In this document: positions 46,410 to 55,098 of the stretch, piece by piece
Position numbering within the stretch: the first letter of the stretch is position 1
Layout: each line of letters begins with the position of its first letter
Origin: CAVYTF01 sp963708205
GTDB taxonomy: Bacteria > Bacteroidota > Bacteroidia > Chitinophagales > Chitinophagaceae
Length of the DNA: 64,000 bases
Assembly (NCBI GenBank): GCA_963708205.1
Contig: OY970196.1
Span: 1-64,000, forward strand
Direction: 5' to 3'
Position numbers and translations under genes: made by a program
Notes under the pieces: model-generated
What the model saw: the letters and a program-made list of their open reading frames with translations, nothing else
Databases searched by the model: none
Told to the model about the DNA's origin: nothing

Positions 46410-46940
46410 ATGCGAAATCCTATTTTCAACAGGCAACATCTTAAAGAATATTTTTTGTATGGCTTAATGGCCGCAATCCTTTACATGATTCCTGTTATTT
46501 ATTTTCTCTCAAAAAATTTGTATAGTAATTTATATTTCCTGTACATAGGCAATGCTTTATTTATGGGAGTAATATTTTTTCATGCTTACAAACTTGTTTT
46601 CAGGCCTTACGAATCAGAGCGTTCAATATCAATGGTCATCGCAGGAACTCTTAGTTCTATTGCAGGCGTTTTTTTTTCTGTCATTTTTGTACTCATTGCT
46701 ATGTTGTGCTTTTTCCCCGATTTATTCAGTTACACTGCATCCAATAATATACTTGGAAATGCGCCTGTACAAAATCATCATAATTATCCTACAGGATTAT
46801 TATTTATGCTGATGATAAATGTAACACTCTGCAACTTTGGCTGTGGGTCTTTTGCATCCCTGCTTACTGCTTATGGCGGAAAACAAAATCAGAAGGGAGA
46901 CAAGCCAGCTGATTTGAGCAAAAATATTCCTGAGAATTAA
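46410..46940 (+). CDS. four-helix membrane protein of unknown function
   Basis: 176 aa with four strongly hydrophobic segments (about 14-32, 41-60, 76-102 and 127-155) and a hydrophilic Lys/Gln-rich C-terminus. The N-terminus is a short basic amphipathic stretch (MRNPIFNRQHLKEYF) typical of cytoplasmic-in topology. I do not recognise a family with confidence; the outline resembles small DUF4199-like Bacteroidota membrane proteins. It stands alone on the plus strand between two minus-strand units and ends in a strong terminator. Confidence 0.75.
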   Translation: MRNPIFNRQHLKEYFLYGLMAAILYMIPVIYFLSKNLYSNLYFLYIGNALFMGVIFFHAYKLVFRPYESERSISMVIAGTLSSIAGVFFSVIFVLIAMLCFFPDLFSYTASNNILGNAPVQNHHNYPTGLLFMLMINVTLCNFGCGSFASLLTAYGGKQNQKGDKPADLSKNIPEN

Positions 46941-46958
46941 TTGTTATTCGTTTCTATA

Positions 46959-46990
46959 TAATCTCCCTTAATTAAGGGAGATTATTTTTT
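46959..46990 (+). terminator. strong intrinsic terminator, perfect 26-bp palindrome plus T6
   Basis: 46959-46984 is self-complementary: TAATCTCCCTTAA on the left arm and TTAAGGGAGATTA on the right. Six T residues follow on the plus strand. It lies between convergent genes and ends the membrane-protein transcript. The minus-strand side lacks a matching T run. Confidence 0.8.
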
Positions 46991-46998
46991 ACTATAAT

Positions 46999-48786
46999 TT
47001 ATTTTTTTGATGGAAGATACTCATCCACTACATCTTTAAAAGTTTGCTTTATCATATCCCATGAATCTTCATCCCCTTTAAAAATAGCTGATGTAAATGC
47101 CTTCATTTGTTCGAATGAAATATGCGGAGGCAATGGAGGTACAGATGGGTCAGTATAAGCATTTATCACTACAGGCTTTGTAGCCATAAATGCCATATCT
47201 AATGCATTCTCAACTTGATCAGGATCATCAAGCCTTATTCCTTCGAGTCCTAATAATTTTGCATATTCGTCATAAGCAAAGTCAGGTACATCCTGCGAAC
47301 CTTCAAACTTAGGGTCTCCTTCCATTATTCTTTGTTCCCACGTTACCTGGTTAAGGTCACGGTTGTTGAGTACTAATATAATGAATTGCGGATTGCTCCA
47401 TGTTTTCCAATATTTTGCAACAGTTATCAATCCATTGATACCAAGCATTTGCATAGCGCCATCGCCTATTAGGCCAATAGGTACGCGATCAGGATAAGCA
47501 AATTTTGCTGCAATAGTATAGGGCATTCCCGGGCACATGGTAGCAAGGTTTCCGGATAAGGATGCCAGCATTCCTTTACGGATCTTTAAATCTTTTGCAA
47601 ACCAGGAAGCGGTAGAGCCTGAGTCTGCGGAAATAATGCAATCATCAGGAAGTCGTTTAGAAAGTTCCCAAAAAATATATTGCGGATTGATAGGGTCGGC
47701 AGAATTATGGGCTCGTGCATCCATTAACTCCCACCACTTTTTTACATTTTCTTCTATCTTATCACGCCATTCACTATTTTCTTTTTGTTTTAAATAAGGA
47801 ATTAATGCACGCAATGTTTCTTTACTATCACCCTGCAAGCATATTTCCATAGGATAACGGATGCCAAGCATCTTTCCATCAATATCTATCTGCACACCTT
47901 TTGCCTGCCCTTCTTTCGGTAAAAATTCTGAATAAGGAAATGAAGAGCCAACCATCAGAAGGGTATCGCAATCCATCATCATATCCCAACTTGGCTCTGT
48001 TCCCAATAAACCAATGGAACCTGTAACATAAGATATATCATCCGGCAAAGCCGCTTTACCCAGCAAAGCTTTTGCAACGCCCGCGCCTAACATTTCTGCT
48101 ACTTCTATTACCTCCTCTTGCGCATCTTTCGCGCCAGCGCCAATAAGTATAGCAACTTTTTTTCCGGCATTTAAAATATCTGCAGCTTTTTGCAGGTCCT
48201 CATCATTTGGTACAATAACTGGTTTAGTATATCCTGCACCTGAATGAACTGTACCATGCTTGCGTGCAGGTTCTTCATAATCCAGTTCCTGGACATCATT
48301 AGGAAAAATGATGCAGGTAACGGTCTTTTCTGACATCGCTATTCTAAAAGCCCTGTCAACCAAATGCCTTGTCTGCTGCGGATCAACGCACATATGTACA
48401 TAATCTCCTGCGACATCTTTAAATAAAGAGATCAAATCAACTTCCTGCTGGTAATTGCCGCCTAAAGCAGCCCGCGCCTGTTGACCAACAATTGCTACAA
48501 CAGGCTGGTGATCCATCTTTGCATCATACAAACCATTTAATAGATGAATGGCACCGGGACCTGAAGTTGCCATGCAAACGCCAACTTCGCCGGTAAACTT
48601 TGCATGAGCACAGGCCATAAAAGCAGCCATCTCCTCATGGCGCACCTGTATAAAATCTATATCATCTTTTGCTCTTCCTACTGCGCCGATAATGCCGTTG
48701 ATACCATCGCCGGGAAAGCCGAATATTCTTTTTACATTCCATTCTTTTAATCGGGAGACTACAAAGTCTGAAACTGTTTTACTCAT
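46999..48786 (-). CDS. ThDP-dependent enzyme (pyruvate oxidase/quinone-dependent pyruvate dehydrogenase-like)
   Basis: A 595-aa three-domain ThDP enzyme. The PYR domain has catalytic Glu51 in QVRHEEMAAF, the central domain has ILIGAGAKDA, and the PP domain has the Mg/ThDP motif from IGDGAMQMLG to VLNNRDLNQV. The FGFPGDGINGIIGA start and YDAKMDHQPVVAIVGQQAR are typical of the 'thiamine pyrophosphate-requiring protein' group near PoxB. It would decarboxylate pyruvate to acetate, passing electrons to FAD/quinone, or act as an acetolactate-type enzyme; the C-terminal amphipathic lipid-binding helix of E. coli PoxB is not obvious. It is a single-gene unit with an 800-base upstream gap. Confidence 0.85.
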   Translation of the reverse strand: MSKTVSDFVVSRLKEWNVKRIFGFPGDGINGIIGAVGRAKDDIDFIQVRHEEMAAFMACAHAKFTGEVGVCMATSGPGAIHLLNGLYDAKMDHQPVVAIVGQQARAALGGNYQQEVDLISLFKDVAGDYVHMCVDPQQTRHLVDRAFRIAMSEKTVTCIIFPNDVQELDYEEPARKHGTVHSGAGYTKPVIVPNDEDLQKAADILNAGKKVAILIGAGAKDAQEEVIEVAEMLGAGVAKALLGKAALPDDISYVTGSIGLLGTEPSWDMMMDCDTLLMVGSSFPYSEFLPKEGQAKGVQIDIDGKMLGIRYPMEICLQGDSKETLRALIPYLKQKENSEWRDKIEENVKKWWELMDARAHNSADPINPQYIFWELSKRLPDDCIISADSGSTASWFAKDLKIRKGMLASLSGNLATMCPGMPYTIAAKFAYPDRVPIGLIGDGAMQMLGINGLITVAKYWKTWSNPQFIILVLNNRDLNQVTWEQRIMEGDPKFEGSQDVPDFAYDEYAKLLGLEGIRLDDPDQVENALDMAFMATKPVVINAYTDPSVPPLPPHISFEQMKAFTSAIFKGDEDSWDMIKQTFKDVVDEYLPSKK

Positions 48787-49593
48787 GATATTTTGATTTT
48801 ATACTTGATAAATAAGGTTAGCATTTAAAAAAGTGTGTAATTAAATTGTGAAATAAGGTTATAATTTCACTTGTATATCACAAAAGGCTTGCCATGGACA
48901 ACTTTTTGCCTTAGCAGCAAATGATTTTCGCATGTTGTTGGTTAGGTTATGTCATCTTTCAAATTTTATTTACCTGTTTATTTTGCATACTTGGCTTATT
49001 GGCTATACAAGAATCTTACATTGCAAAAATGAAAGTAAAAAATTGGTAAGGGCTTAATTAATGGCTCAGGTGGAAAATATACTATGAAGGCATTGGATTT
49101 TATAAAGAGATTGAAAATTTTAAACAGGAATAAATGAATCTGCACATAAAATTAATGACCCTTTATTTTATAAGCCTCCCCATAATTTAAAATAAATCAG
49201 TTGATCGCAATAATAAGCAAGATGTTTTTTGAAAATTATTTCATATAATATCTGATTTTTCCTAGGACATTCTAGTAATAGGGAAAATAATACAGTTCCG
49301 AACTTCAAGAATAAATGCTCTTCCAGCAATCTCAATACTAGCAAGGGTTATAGACAAAAATAAAAATGGCAACTCTGAAGAAGGCTGCCTTAAATTCAAT
49401 TATGTGCATGTAGCTAAAACAAGTTAGAACTTTTTAATTCAGTCATTGAATGATTTATCAAATATAAAATTTAGGGAGATTAAACACTCCTCTCCAAAAA
49501 TTATTTTGACAACGTGTTGTATGTTATATGACATAATTGACGAGGGTAGTAAAAGTTATGTTGTATTATAATACAAAGAAATTCTTTGCAATA
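48787..49593. other. intergenic region with adjacent palindromes, no gene seen
   Basis: About 800 bases without a supportable gene. A plus-strand frame at 49537-49776 runs into the kinase gene and has no family features. Near the right end, two adjoining inverted repeats sit at 49561-49588. Confidence 0.5.
49561..49588. repeat. twin palindromes 3' of the kdp kinase gene
   Basis: TTGTATTATAATACAA (49561-49576) is a perfect 16-bp palindrome. It overlaps CAAAGAA-A-TTCTTTG (49574-49588), a 7-bp inverted repeat. They lie 5 bases past the stop of the kinase gene. No T run follows on the minus strand, so a processing, attenuation or operator site is as likely as a terminator. Confidence 0.45.
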
Positions 49594-51291
49594 TCAAGCA
49601 TGCTCATTTTTAGTAAAACTAAAACTGAAGATGCTGCCGATATTCAGCTGGCTTGTTGCCCATATTTTTCCGCCCTGCGCTTCTATAAAATCTTTGGAGA
49701 TGGCAAGTCCCAAGCCTGTGCCGGTGTAAGAATTTTTGTTGGGCACTTTAAAATAACGGTCAAAAATTCTGCTTAAATATCTTTCATCAATTCCTGCACC
49801 TTCGTCTTTGACAGAAAAAATAACTTCATTGTTTTTTTCAACTACATCAATAAAAATTTTTCCGCCTTCCGGTGAAAATTTAATGGCGTTTGTAAGTAAA
49901 TTGATCAACACCCACGAAGTTTTTTCAGCGTCTGCATAAATATTCGGAATATGTTCTGAGACATTGCTGTGCAATTGAATATTCCTTTGCTGCGCCTGCG
50001 TTTGCACCGTTTCAATAGCGCGGCTCACAATAATTTTTGGTTCTATGTTTTGCAATTTTATTTCCACGTTGCCGGTTTCAACCTGCGCCATATTCAGCAA
50101 CTCTCCTGTTATTTTCAACAGGCGTTCCGCATCATCGCTGATACTTTGCACCAGTTCTTTTTGTTCAGCATTCAGGCTGCTTACTCTTTCGTCTTTTAAA
50201 AGTTTTGTACTTAATTTAATGGATGATAAAGGCGTTTTTAATTCATGTGAAATAGTTGCGATAAAATTTGTTTTTGCCTCATTCAATTCATAGAACTGCG
50301 TGATGTTTCTTAAGACAATCACTTCACCAATGATCATTTCACCATTCTGTACATTGATGGCTTCTTTTATAAAAAAACTTTCTTTGCCATCCGCAAATAT
50401 TTTGAGTTCTTTTTTGTTGCTGTCCTGCAAAATCGTTCGCATAAGATCATTGCGCAAAGCCACGTCCGGCGCATATTTGCCGATAATTTGCTTTTCTTTC
50501 AAGCTAAATAAATTCTCTGCAATAACATTCATGAACAAAATATTTTTTCTTTCATCAAAACCAATTATTGCGTCGTGCATTTGATTTATGATGGTTTCTA
50601 TTCTTGTTTTTTCAAACAATATTTTTGATAGATTGCTGTTCTCATATTCGTCTAATTTCCCTGCCATTGAATTGAATGCATTCGCGAGTTCACCAAACTC
50701 ATCTTTGCTGTTGAAGTGTATGCGCTTGCTGTAATTTTTATTTGCTATTTGCGCAATGCCCTCGGCAAAAGCCTGCACGGGATTTGAAATGATTGAAGGA
50801 AAATTTACAATGAACGTAAACGCAATAAGCGTAAGGATCGTAACCGTAATGGTGAGCCATAAAGTTGCATCGTGCGCAGTGTCTGAAGCTATTTTATTCT
50901 TGTCATAAATTGCTTCCTGGTTTATTTGCTGAATTTGAAAAATGGCGCGGCGTATGTCTTTGTAATTGCCCGTTTCTAAAGGGTTTTGCTTCAATTCCTC
51001 AAAATTTTTTCTTACAAAGTTTGTTGCATTTTGTTCTCCCGGTTCAGTGATATTTTTTTCCTGCTGTGATAAATTTTTTTCAATCTTTCTGAAAGCACTT
51101 GTATCAGCCGGCAGCTCTTCCAAAGCCTTCAGCATGTTGTTGCAGTATTGCAATGTGTTGTAATTATCTTTTAAAATTCTGCCTGCATCGTTGCTTAATT
51201 TGTTGATGTAAAAAATTCCAAGTATGCCAAAGGCGAGGATCACAGCGAATAAAAAACCAAGCCCAAGTGTAAGTTTATTTTTTAAACGCAT
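49594..51291 (-). CDS. membrane HAMP-PAS histidine kinase of the kdp locus
   Basis: A 565-aa sensor kinase. TM1 is at about 9-29, a roughly 115-residue periplasmic sensor domain follows, TM2 is at about 144-164, then HAMP (165-220), PAS (230-335, HDAIIGFDERKNILFMN), HisKA with His349 (ATISHELKTPLSS), and HATPase_c (NLLTNAIKFSPEGG, KDEGAGID, GTGLGLAI). It begins six bases after the KdpD-type sensor gene and ends the kdp transcript. It appears to supply the kinase half that is fused to KdpD in E. coli, with its own periplasmic input in place of KdpD's four-helix membrane domain. The partner is probably the sigma-54 regulator at 57315-58654. Confidence 0.9.
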   Translation of the reverse strand: MRLKNKLTLGLGFLFAVILAFGILGIFYINKLSNDAGRILKDNYNTLQYCNNMLKALEELPADTSAFRKIEKNLSQQEKNITEPGEQNATNFVRKNFEELKQNPLETGNYKDIRRAIFQIQQINQEAIYDKNKIASDTAHDATLWLTITVTILTLIAFTFIVNFPSIISNPVQAFAEGIAQIANKNYSKRIHFNSKDEFGELANAFNSMAGKLDEYENSNLSKILFEKTRIETIINQMHDAIIGFDERKNILFMNVIAENLFSLKEKQIIGKYAPDVALRNDLMRTILQDSNKKELKIFADGKESFFIKEAINVQNGEMIIGEVIVLRNITQFYELNEAKTNFIATISHELKTPLSSIKLSTKLLKDERVSSLNAEQKELVQSISDDAERLLKITGELLNMAQVETGNVEIKLQNIEPKIIVSRAIETVQTQAQQRNIQLHSNVSEHIPNIYADAEKTSWVLINLLTNAIKFSPEGGKIFIDVVEKNNEVIFSVKDEGAGIDERYLSRIFDRYFKVPNKNSYTGTGLGLAISKDFIEAQGGKIWATSQLNIGSIFSFSFTKNEHA

Positions 51292-51297
51292 AATTAT

Positions 51298-52416
51298 TTA
51301 AGATAAAACAACCAGATCAATTTGCGATGCACTTAATTTTTTCAGCAGCTCGTTGAATGTTGTCGTGCGCAATATAATATTGCGCAAAGACAGATGTGGC
51401 TTGCCTATGCACAATGTTGTAATTTTTTTTTCTTCTGCAGTTTCTAAAATTCCATGTGCAACATTTGTGTTCTTTACACGCACAACTTCGGCGCCCATTT
51501 CAGTGGCAAGCTTAAAATTATTTATCAAATGCCTTTGCGCTGCAAGCCCGATTTTATCTGCATCTTCTTTCGGTGTTTGTACATACAAAACAAACCAGTT
51601 GGCATTGTAGTAAGTTGCAAGGCGCGCTGTTTTACGAATTATTTTTTTTGCAATTTCATCATTGCTGCTGATGCAAACCATTAATCTTTCCTGCTTTGAT
51701 TGATTGTTGCGCGGAATTTCAAACTCAATTTTCCTTTCAACCTGCGATGCAACTTCTCTTAAAGACATTTCGCGCAACTGCAAAATCTTTTCCGGTTGGA
51801 AAAAATTCTGCAATGCTGTTTGTATTTTTTCTTTGGTATAAATTTTACCTTCTTTCAATCTTGCGATCAATTCATCAGCAGTAAGATCAATATTTACGAC
51901 TTCATCTGCCAGCCGCAAAACGTTGTCAGGCACACGTTCTGCGACTTCAATGCCTGTTATTTCTTTTACTTCTTTGTTCAGGCTTTCAATATGCTGAATG
52001 TTCATTGCGCTAATAACGTTGATGCCTTCATCCAAAATTTCCATCACATCCTGCCAGCGTTTTTCATTTTTGCTTCCTTCAATATTGGTGTGTGCCAGCT
52101 CATCAATTATTACAATTTCAGGGCGAAGATTTATGATCGCCTGCACATCCATTTCTTCCAATTCTTTTCCTTTATAAAATAATTTTCTTCGTGGAATAAC
52201 CGGCAATCCATCCATTAATTCCGCAGTCTCTTTTCTGCCATGTGTTTCAACGTAGCCAATTTTTACATCAACACCGCTGCGCGATAAAGAGTGGGCTTCC
52301 TGCAACATGCGGTAACTTTTACCAACACCTGCGCTCATGCCAATATATATCTTGAATTTGCCGCGTTTTGATTGACGGATTAAATCAAGAAAATTATCAG
52401 AATCAACAGCGTTCAT
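51298..52416 (-). CDS. kdpD: truncated KdpD: KdpD sensor domain plus universal-stress domain only
   Basis: A 372-aa soluble protein matching just the N-terminal half of KdpD. Walker A is GMSAGVGKS (26-34) and the Walker-B-like segment is VIIDELAHTN (101-110). The PF02702 region ends near residue 225, and a UspA-like domain (about 245-372, RLMVCISSND, ATYYNANWFVLYV) follows. The four membrane helices, GAF-like and kinase domains of E. coli KdpD are absent and replaced by the next gene. Such stand-alone KdpD sensors occur in other Bacteroidota and cyanobacteria. It probably senses K+ or nucleotide signals and acts on the adjacent kinase. Confidence 0.9.
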   Translation of the reverse strand: MNAVDSDNFLDLIRQSKRGKFKIYIGMSAGVGKSYRMLQEAHSLSRSGVDVKIGYVETHGRKETAELMDGLPVIPRRKLFYKGKELEEMDVQAIINLRPEIVIIDELAHTNIEGSKNEKRWQDVMEILDEGINVISAMNIQHIESLNKEVKEITGIEVAERVPDNVLRLADEVVNIDLTADELIARLKEGKIYTKEKIQTALQNFFQPEKILQLREMSLREVASQVERKIEFEIPRNNQSKQERLMVCISSNDEIAKKIIRKTARLATYYNANWFVLYVQTPKEDADKIGLAAQRHLINNFKLATEMGAEVVRVKNTNVAHGILETAEEKKITTLCIGKPHLSLRNIILRTTTFNELLKKLSASQIDLVVLS

Positions 52417-52462
52417 GGCAAGATTAATTTTTTATAATCACAGTGAGAAGCTAAATGTTTTT

Positions 52463-53032
52463 TTACATATCATTTAATTTATCCAATGCAATATTTAGTT
52501 TTAGTACATTAATTTTTGATATGCCAAACAAATTAAATAACGGATGCTCTATATTTTTTTCAATCAATTGTTTGATTTTTTCCGGTAAAATATTTCTTGC
52601 TTTGGCTATCCTGTCAACCTGCACAAAAGCAGCTTGCAAAGAAATATCAGGATCCAGACCACTTCCCGAAGCCGTCATTAAATCAGAAGGAATATCTTCT
52701 TTTTTTATGGAAGGATTGTGCAGTAAAAAACTATCAATATTATTTTGAATTGATTTCAAATAATCAGGATTTGACGGACCTTTATTACTTCCGGAACCCG
52801 CTGTGGCATTGTAATTAGCGGCAGAAGGCCTTCCCTGGAAATATTTATCTGCCGTAAAATTTTCGCCCTCCAAAACATAACCAACAACTTTGTTATTTAC
52901 CAAAACTGTTTCGCCATTTCCATTCGCCGGTGAAAGCTGAGCAATGCCTAAGATCAATAAAGTATATGCTCCGCAAAAAATAATTATGCAGATAAAAGTT
53001 AATCTTAAAGCCGGAAGAATATATTGTTTCAT
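52463..53032 (-). CDS. kdpC: KdpC, accessory subunit of the K+-transporting ATPase
   Basis: 189 aa with one N-terminal helix (about 7-32) and a periplasmic domain. Conserved motifs are GRPSAANYNATAGSGSN-type and SGSGLDPDISLQAA, the latter being the KdpC signature. It binds ATP-loaded KdpB and supports high-affinity transport. It is separated from kdpB by 10 bases. Confidence 0.95.
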   Translation of the reverse strand: MKQYILPALRLTFICIIIFCGAYTLLILGIAQLSPANGNGETVLVNNKVVGYVLEGENFTADKYFQGRPSAANYNATAGSGSNKGPSNPDYLKSIQNNIDSFLLHNPSIKKEDIPSDLMTASGSGLDPDISLQAAFVQVDRIAKARNILPEKIKQLIEKNIEHPLFNLFGISKINVLKLNIALDKLNDM

Positions 53033-53042
53033 TGTTTAAATT

Positions 53043-55088
53043 TTAAAACCAAATGGATACTAAAATGTCGATTAATTTTATTCCTATAAAAGGAATTAAC
53101 ACGCCGCCAAAACCATAGATAAATAAATTTCTCCTCAGCAATGCACTTGCGCCAATTGGTTTATACGCAACACCGCGCAAAGCCAATGGTATCAATAGCG
53201 GAATGATGATGGCATTAAAAATTACAGCAGATAAAATAGCACTTTCCGGGCTGTGCAATTTCATAATATTCATCGCCTGCAATGAAGGAATTGATGCAAT
53301 AAATAATGCCGGAACAATAGCAAAATATTTTGCAACATCATTGGCGATGGAGAAAGTTGTAAGCGTTCCTCTCGTCATCAATAATTGTTTTCCTATCTCA
53401 ACTATCTCAATCAATTTTGTAGGATCATTGTCAAGATCAACCATGTTGCCTGCTTCTTTTGCAGCTTGTGTGCCGCTGTTCATCGCAACGCCAACATCAG
53501 CCTGCGCAAGTGCCGGCGCATCATTTGTTCCATCGCCCATCATTGCCACAAGTTTGCCACCCTGCTGTTCTTTTTTTATGTAATTCATTTTATCTTCAGG
53601 CTTGGCCTCAGCAATAAAATCATCCACGCCTGCTTTGCCGGCAATGAATTTTGCAGTTAAAGGATTGTCTCCGGTAACCATTACCGTTTTTACACCCATC
53701 TTTCTTAAACGTTCAAAACGTTCCTGGATGCCAGGTTTAATAATGTCCTGTAACTCAATGACACCAAGCACTTCAGCGTTTTCACTTACCACAAGCGGCG
53801 TTCCTCCGTTTGATGAAATAAGTTTTACTCTCTCAATAATTTCGCCTGGAAAATGATTGCCATTTTTTTGTACAAGATTTTTTATCGAATCAAAAGCACC
53901 TTTGCGAATTTTTATTCCATTTGGCAAGTCAATACCACTGCTCCTGGTTTCCGCAGTAAATTCTACAAACTTCGCTCCTTCTATATTGAAGTAATTTTTA
54001 TTAAGATTTGCCAATTCAATAATTGACTTTCCTTCCGGCGTTTCATCTGCAAGCGACGAAAGAACTGCAGCTTCTATGAATTCTTTTTCATCAACATTTC
54101 TTGCTTTCCAAAAGTGTGTAGCTTTTCTATTACCAATTGTTATTGTTCCTGTTTTATCCAATAACAAAGTATCGAGATCGCCCGCCGTTTCAACAGCTTT
54201 GCCACTCTTTGTGATTACGTTTGCACGTAATGCTCTGTCCATTCCGGCAATGCCAATGGCAGAAAGTAATCCACCAATCGTTGTGGGAATCAAACAAACA
54301 AATAATGAAATAAAAGCTGCAATTGTTATGGGTGTATTTGCAAAATCACCAAAAGGTTTTAAGGTTACGCAAACTATTATAAACACCAGTGTGAAGCCCG
54401 CTAATAAAATTGTTAATGCAATTTCATTTGGTGTTTTTTGTCTTGATGCTCCTTCAACCAGCGCGATCATTTTATCTAAAAAACTTTCGCCCGGTTCTGT
54501 TGTTACGCGCACTTTTATATGATCAGATAAAACTTTTGTTCCGCCTGTGACAGAAGATTTATCTCCGCCGCTTTCTCTTATTACTGGCGCGCTTTCGCCG
54601 GTAATTGCTGATTCATCAATGGTTGCAATTCCTTCAATAATTTCACCATCCATCGGTATGGTATCTCCTGTTTCGCATATAAATAAATCGCCTTTTTTTA
54701 ATTGTGATGATGGAACAATTTTTATTTCATCCATAAAAATTTCTCCGACAGCAAAAATTTTTTTTGCAGGAGTATCTTCTCTTGTTTTACGAAGCGAATC
54801 TGCCTGTGCTTTGCCACGTGCTTCTGCTATTGCTTCTGCAAAATTTGCAAACAGCAAGGTGATAAATAAGACAATAAACACAGTGAAATTATAATCAAAA
54901 CTTCCCTGCGATCTTTCTCCGGTTAATATCCAGATGCAAACTGCAAGCATCACTGCTGAACCAATTTCAACAGTGAACATTACAGGATTGCGAAACATTA
55001 TTTGAGGATCTAATTTTACGAATGATTGTTTAAGCGCTTCTTTTACAAGCGACCATTCAAAGAGTTTATTTGTTGATTTTTTTGACAT
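53043..55088 (-). CDS. kdpB: KdpB, P-type ATPase subunit of the Kdp K+ pump
   Basis: 681 aa. The phosphorylated Asp311 is in DKTGT, the actuator loop TGES is at 163-166 (its Ser is the inhibitory phosphorylation site in E. coli KdpB), and the hinge GDGTNDAPAL and PTTIGGLLSAIG are present. It hydrolyses ATP to drive K+ import through KdpA. It lies 10 bases from each neighbour (kdpA upstream, kdpC downstream). Confidence 0.97.
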   Translation of the reverse strand: MSKKSTNKLFEWSLVKEALKQSFVKLDPQIMFRNPVMFTVEIGSAVMLAVCIWILTGERSQGSFDYNFTVFIVLFITLLFANFAEAIAEARGKAQADSLRKTREDTPAKKIFAVGEIFMDEIKIVPSSQLKKGDLFICETGDTIPMDGEIIEGIATIDESAITGESAPVIRESGGDKSSVTGGTKVLSDHIKVRVTTEPGESFLDKMIALVEGASRQKTPNEIALTILLAGFTLVFIIVCVTLKPFGDFANTPITIAAFISLFVCLIPTTIGGLLSAIGIAGMDRALRANVITKSGKAVETAGDLDTLLLDKTGTITIGNRKATHFWKARNVDEKEFIEAAVLSSLADETPEGKSIIELANLNKNYFNIEGAKFVEFTAETRSSGIDLPNGIKIRKGAFDSIKNLVQKNGNHFPGEIIERVKLISSNGGTPLVVSENAEVLGVIELQDIIKPGIQERFERLRKMGVKTVMVTGDNPLTAKFIAGKAGVDDFIAEAKPEDKMNYIKKEQQGGKLVAMMGDGTNDAPALAQADVGVAMNSGTQAAKEAGNMVDLDNDPTKLIEIVEIGKQLLMTRGTLTTFSIANDVAKYFAIVPALFIASIPSLQAMNIMKLHSPESAILSAVIFNAIIIPLLIPLALRGVAYKPIGASALLRRNLFIYGFGGVLIPFIGIKLIDILVSIWF

Positions 55089-55098
55089 ACATTTTTCT

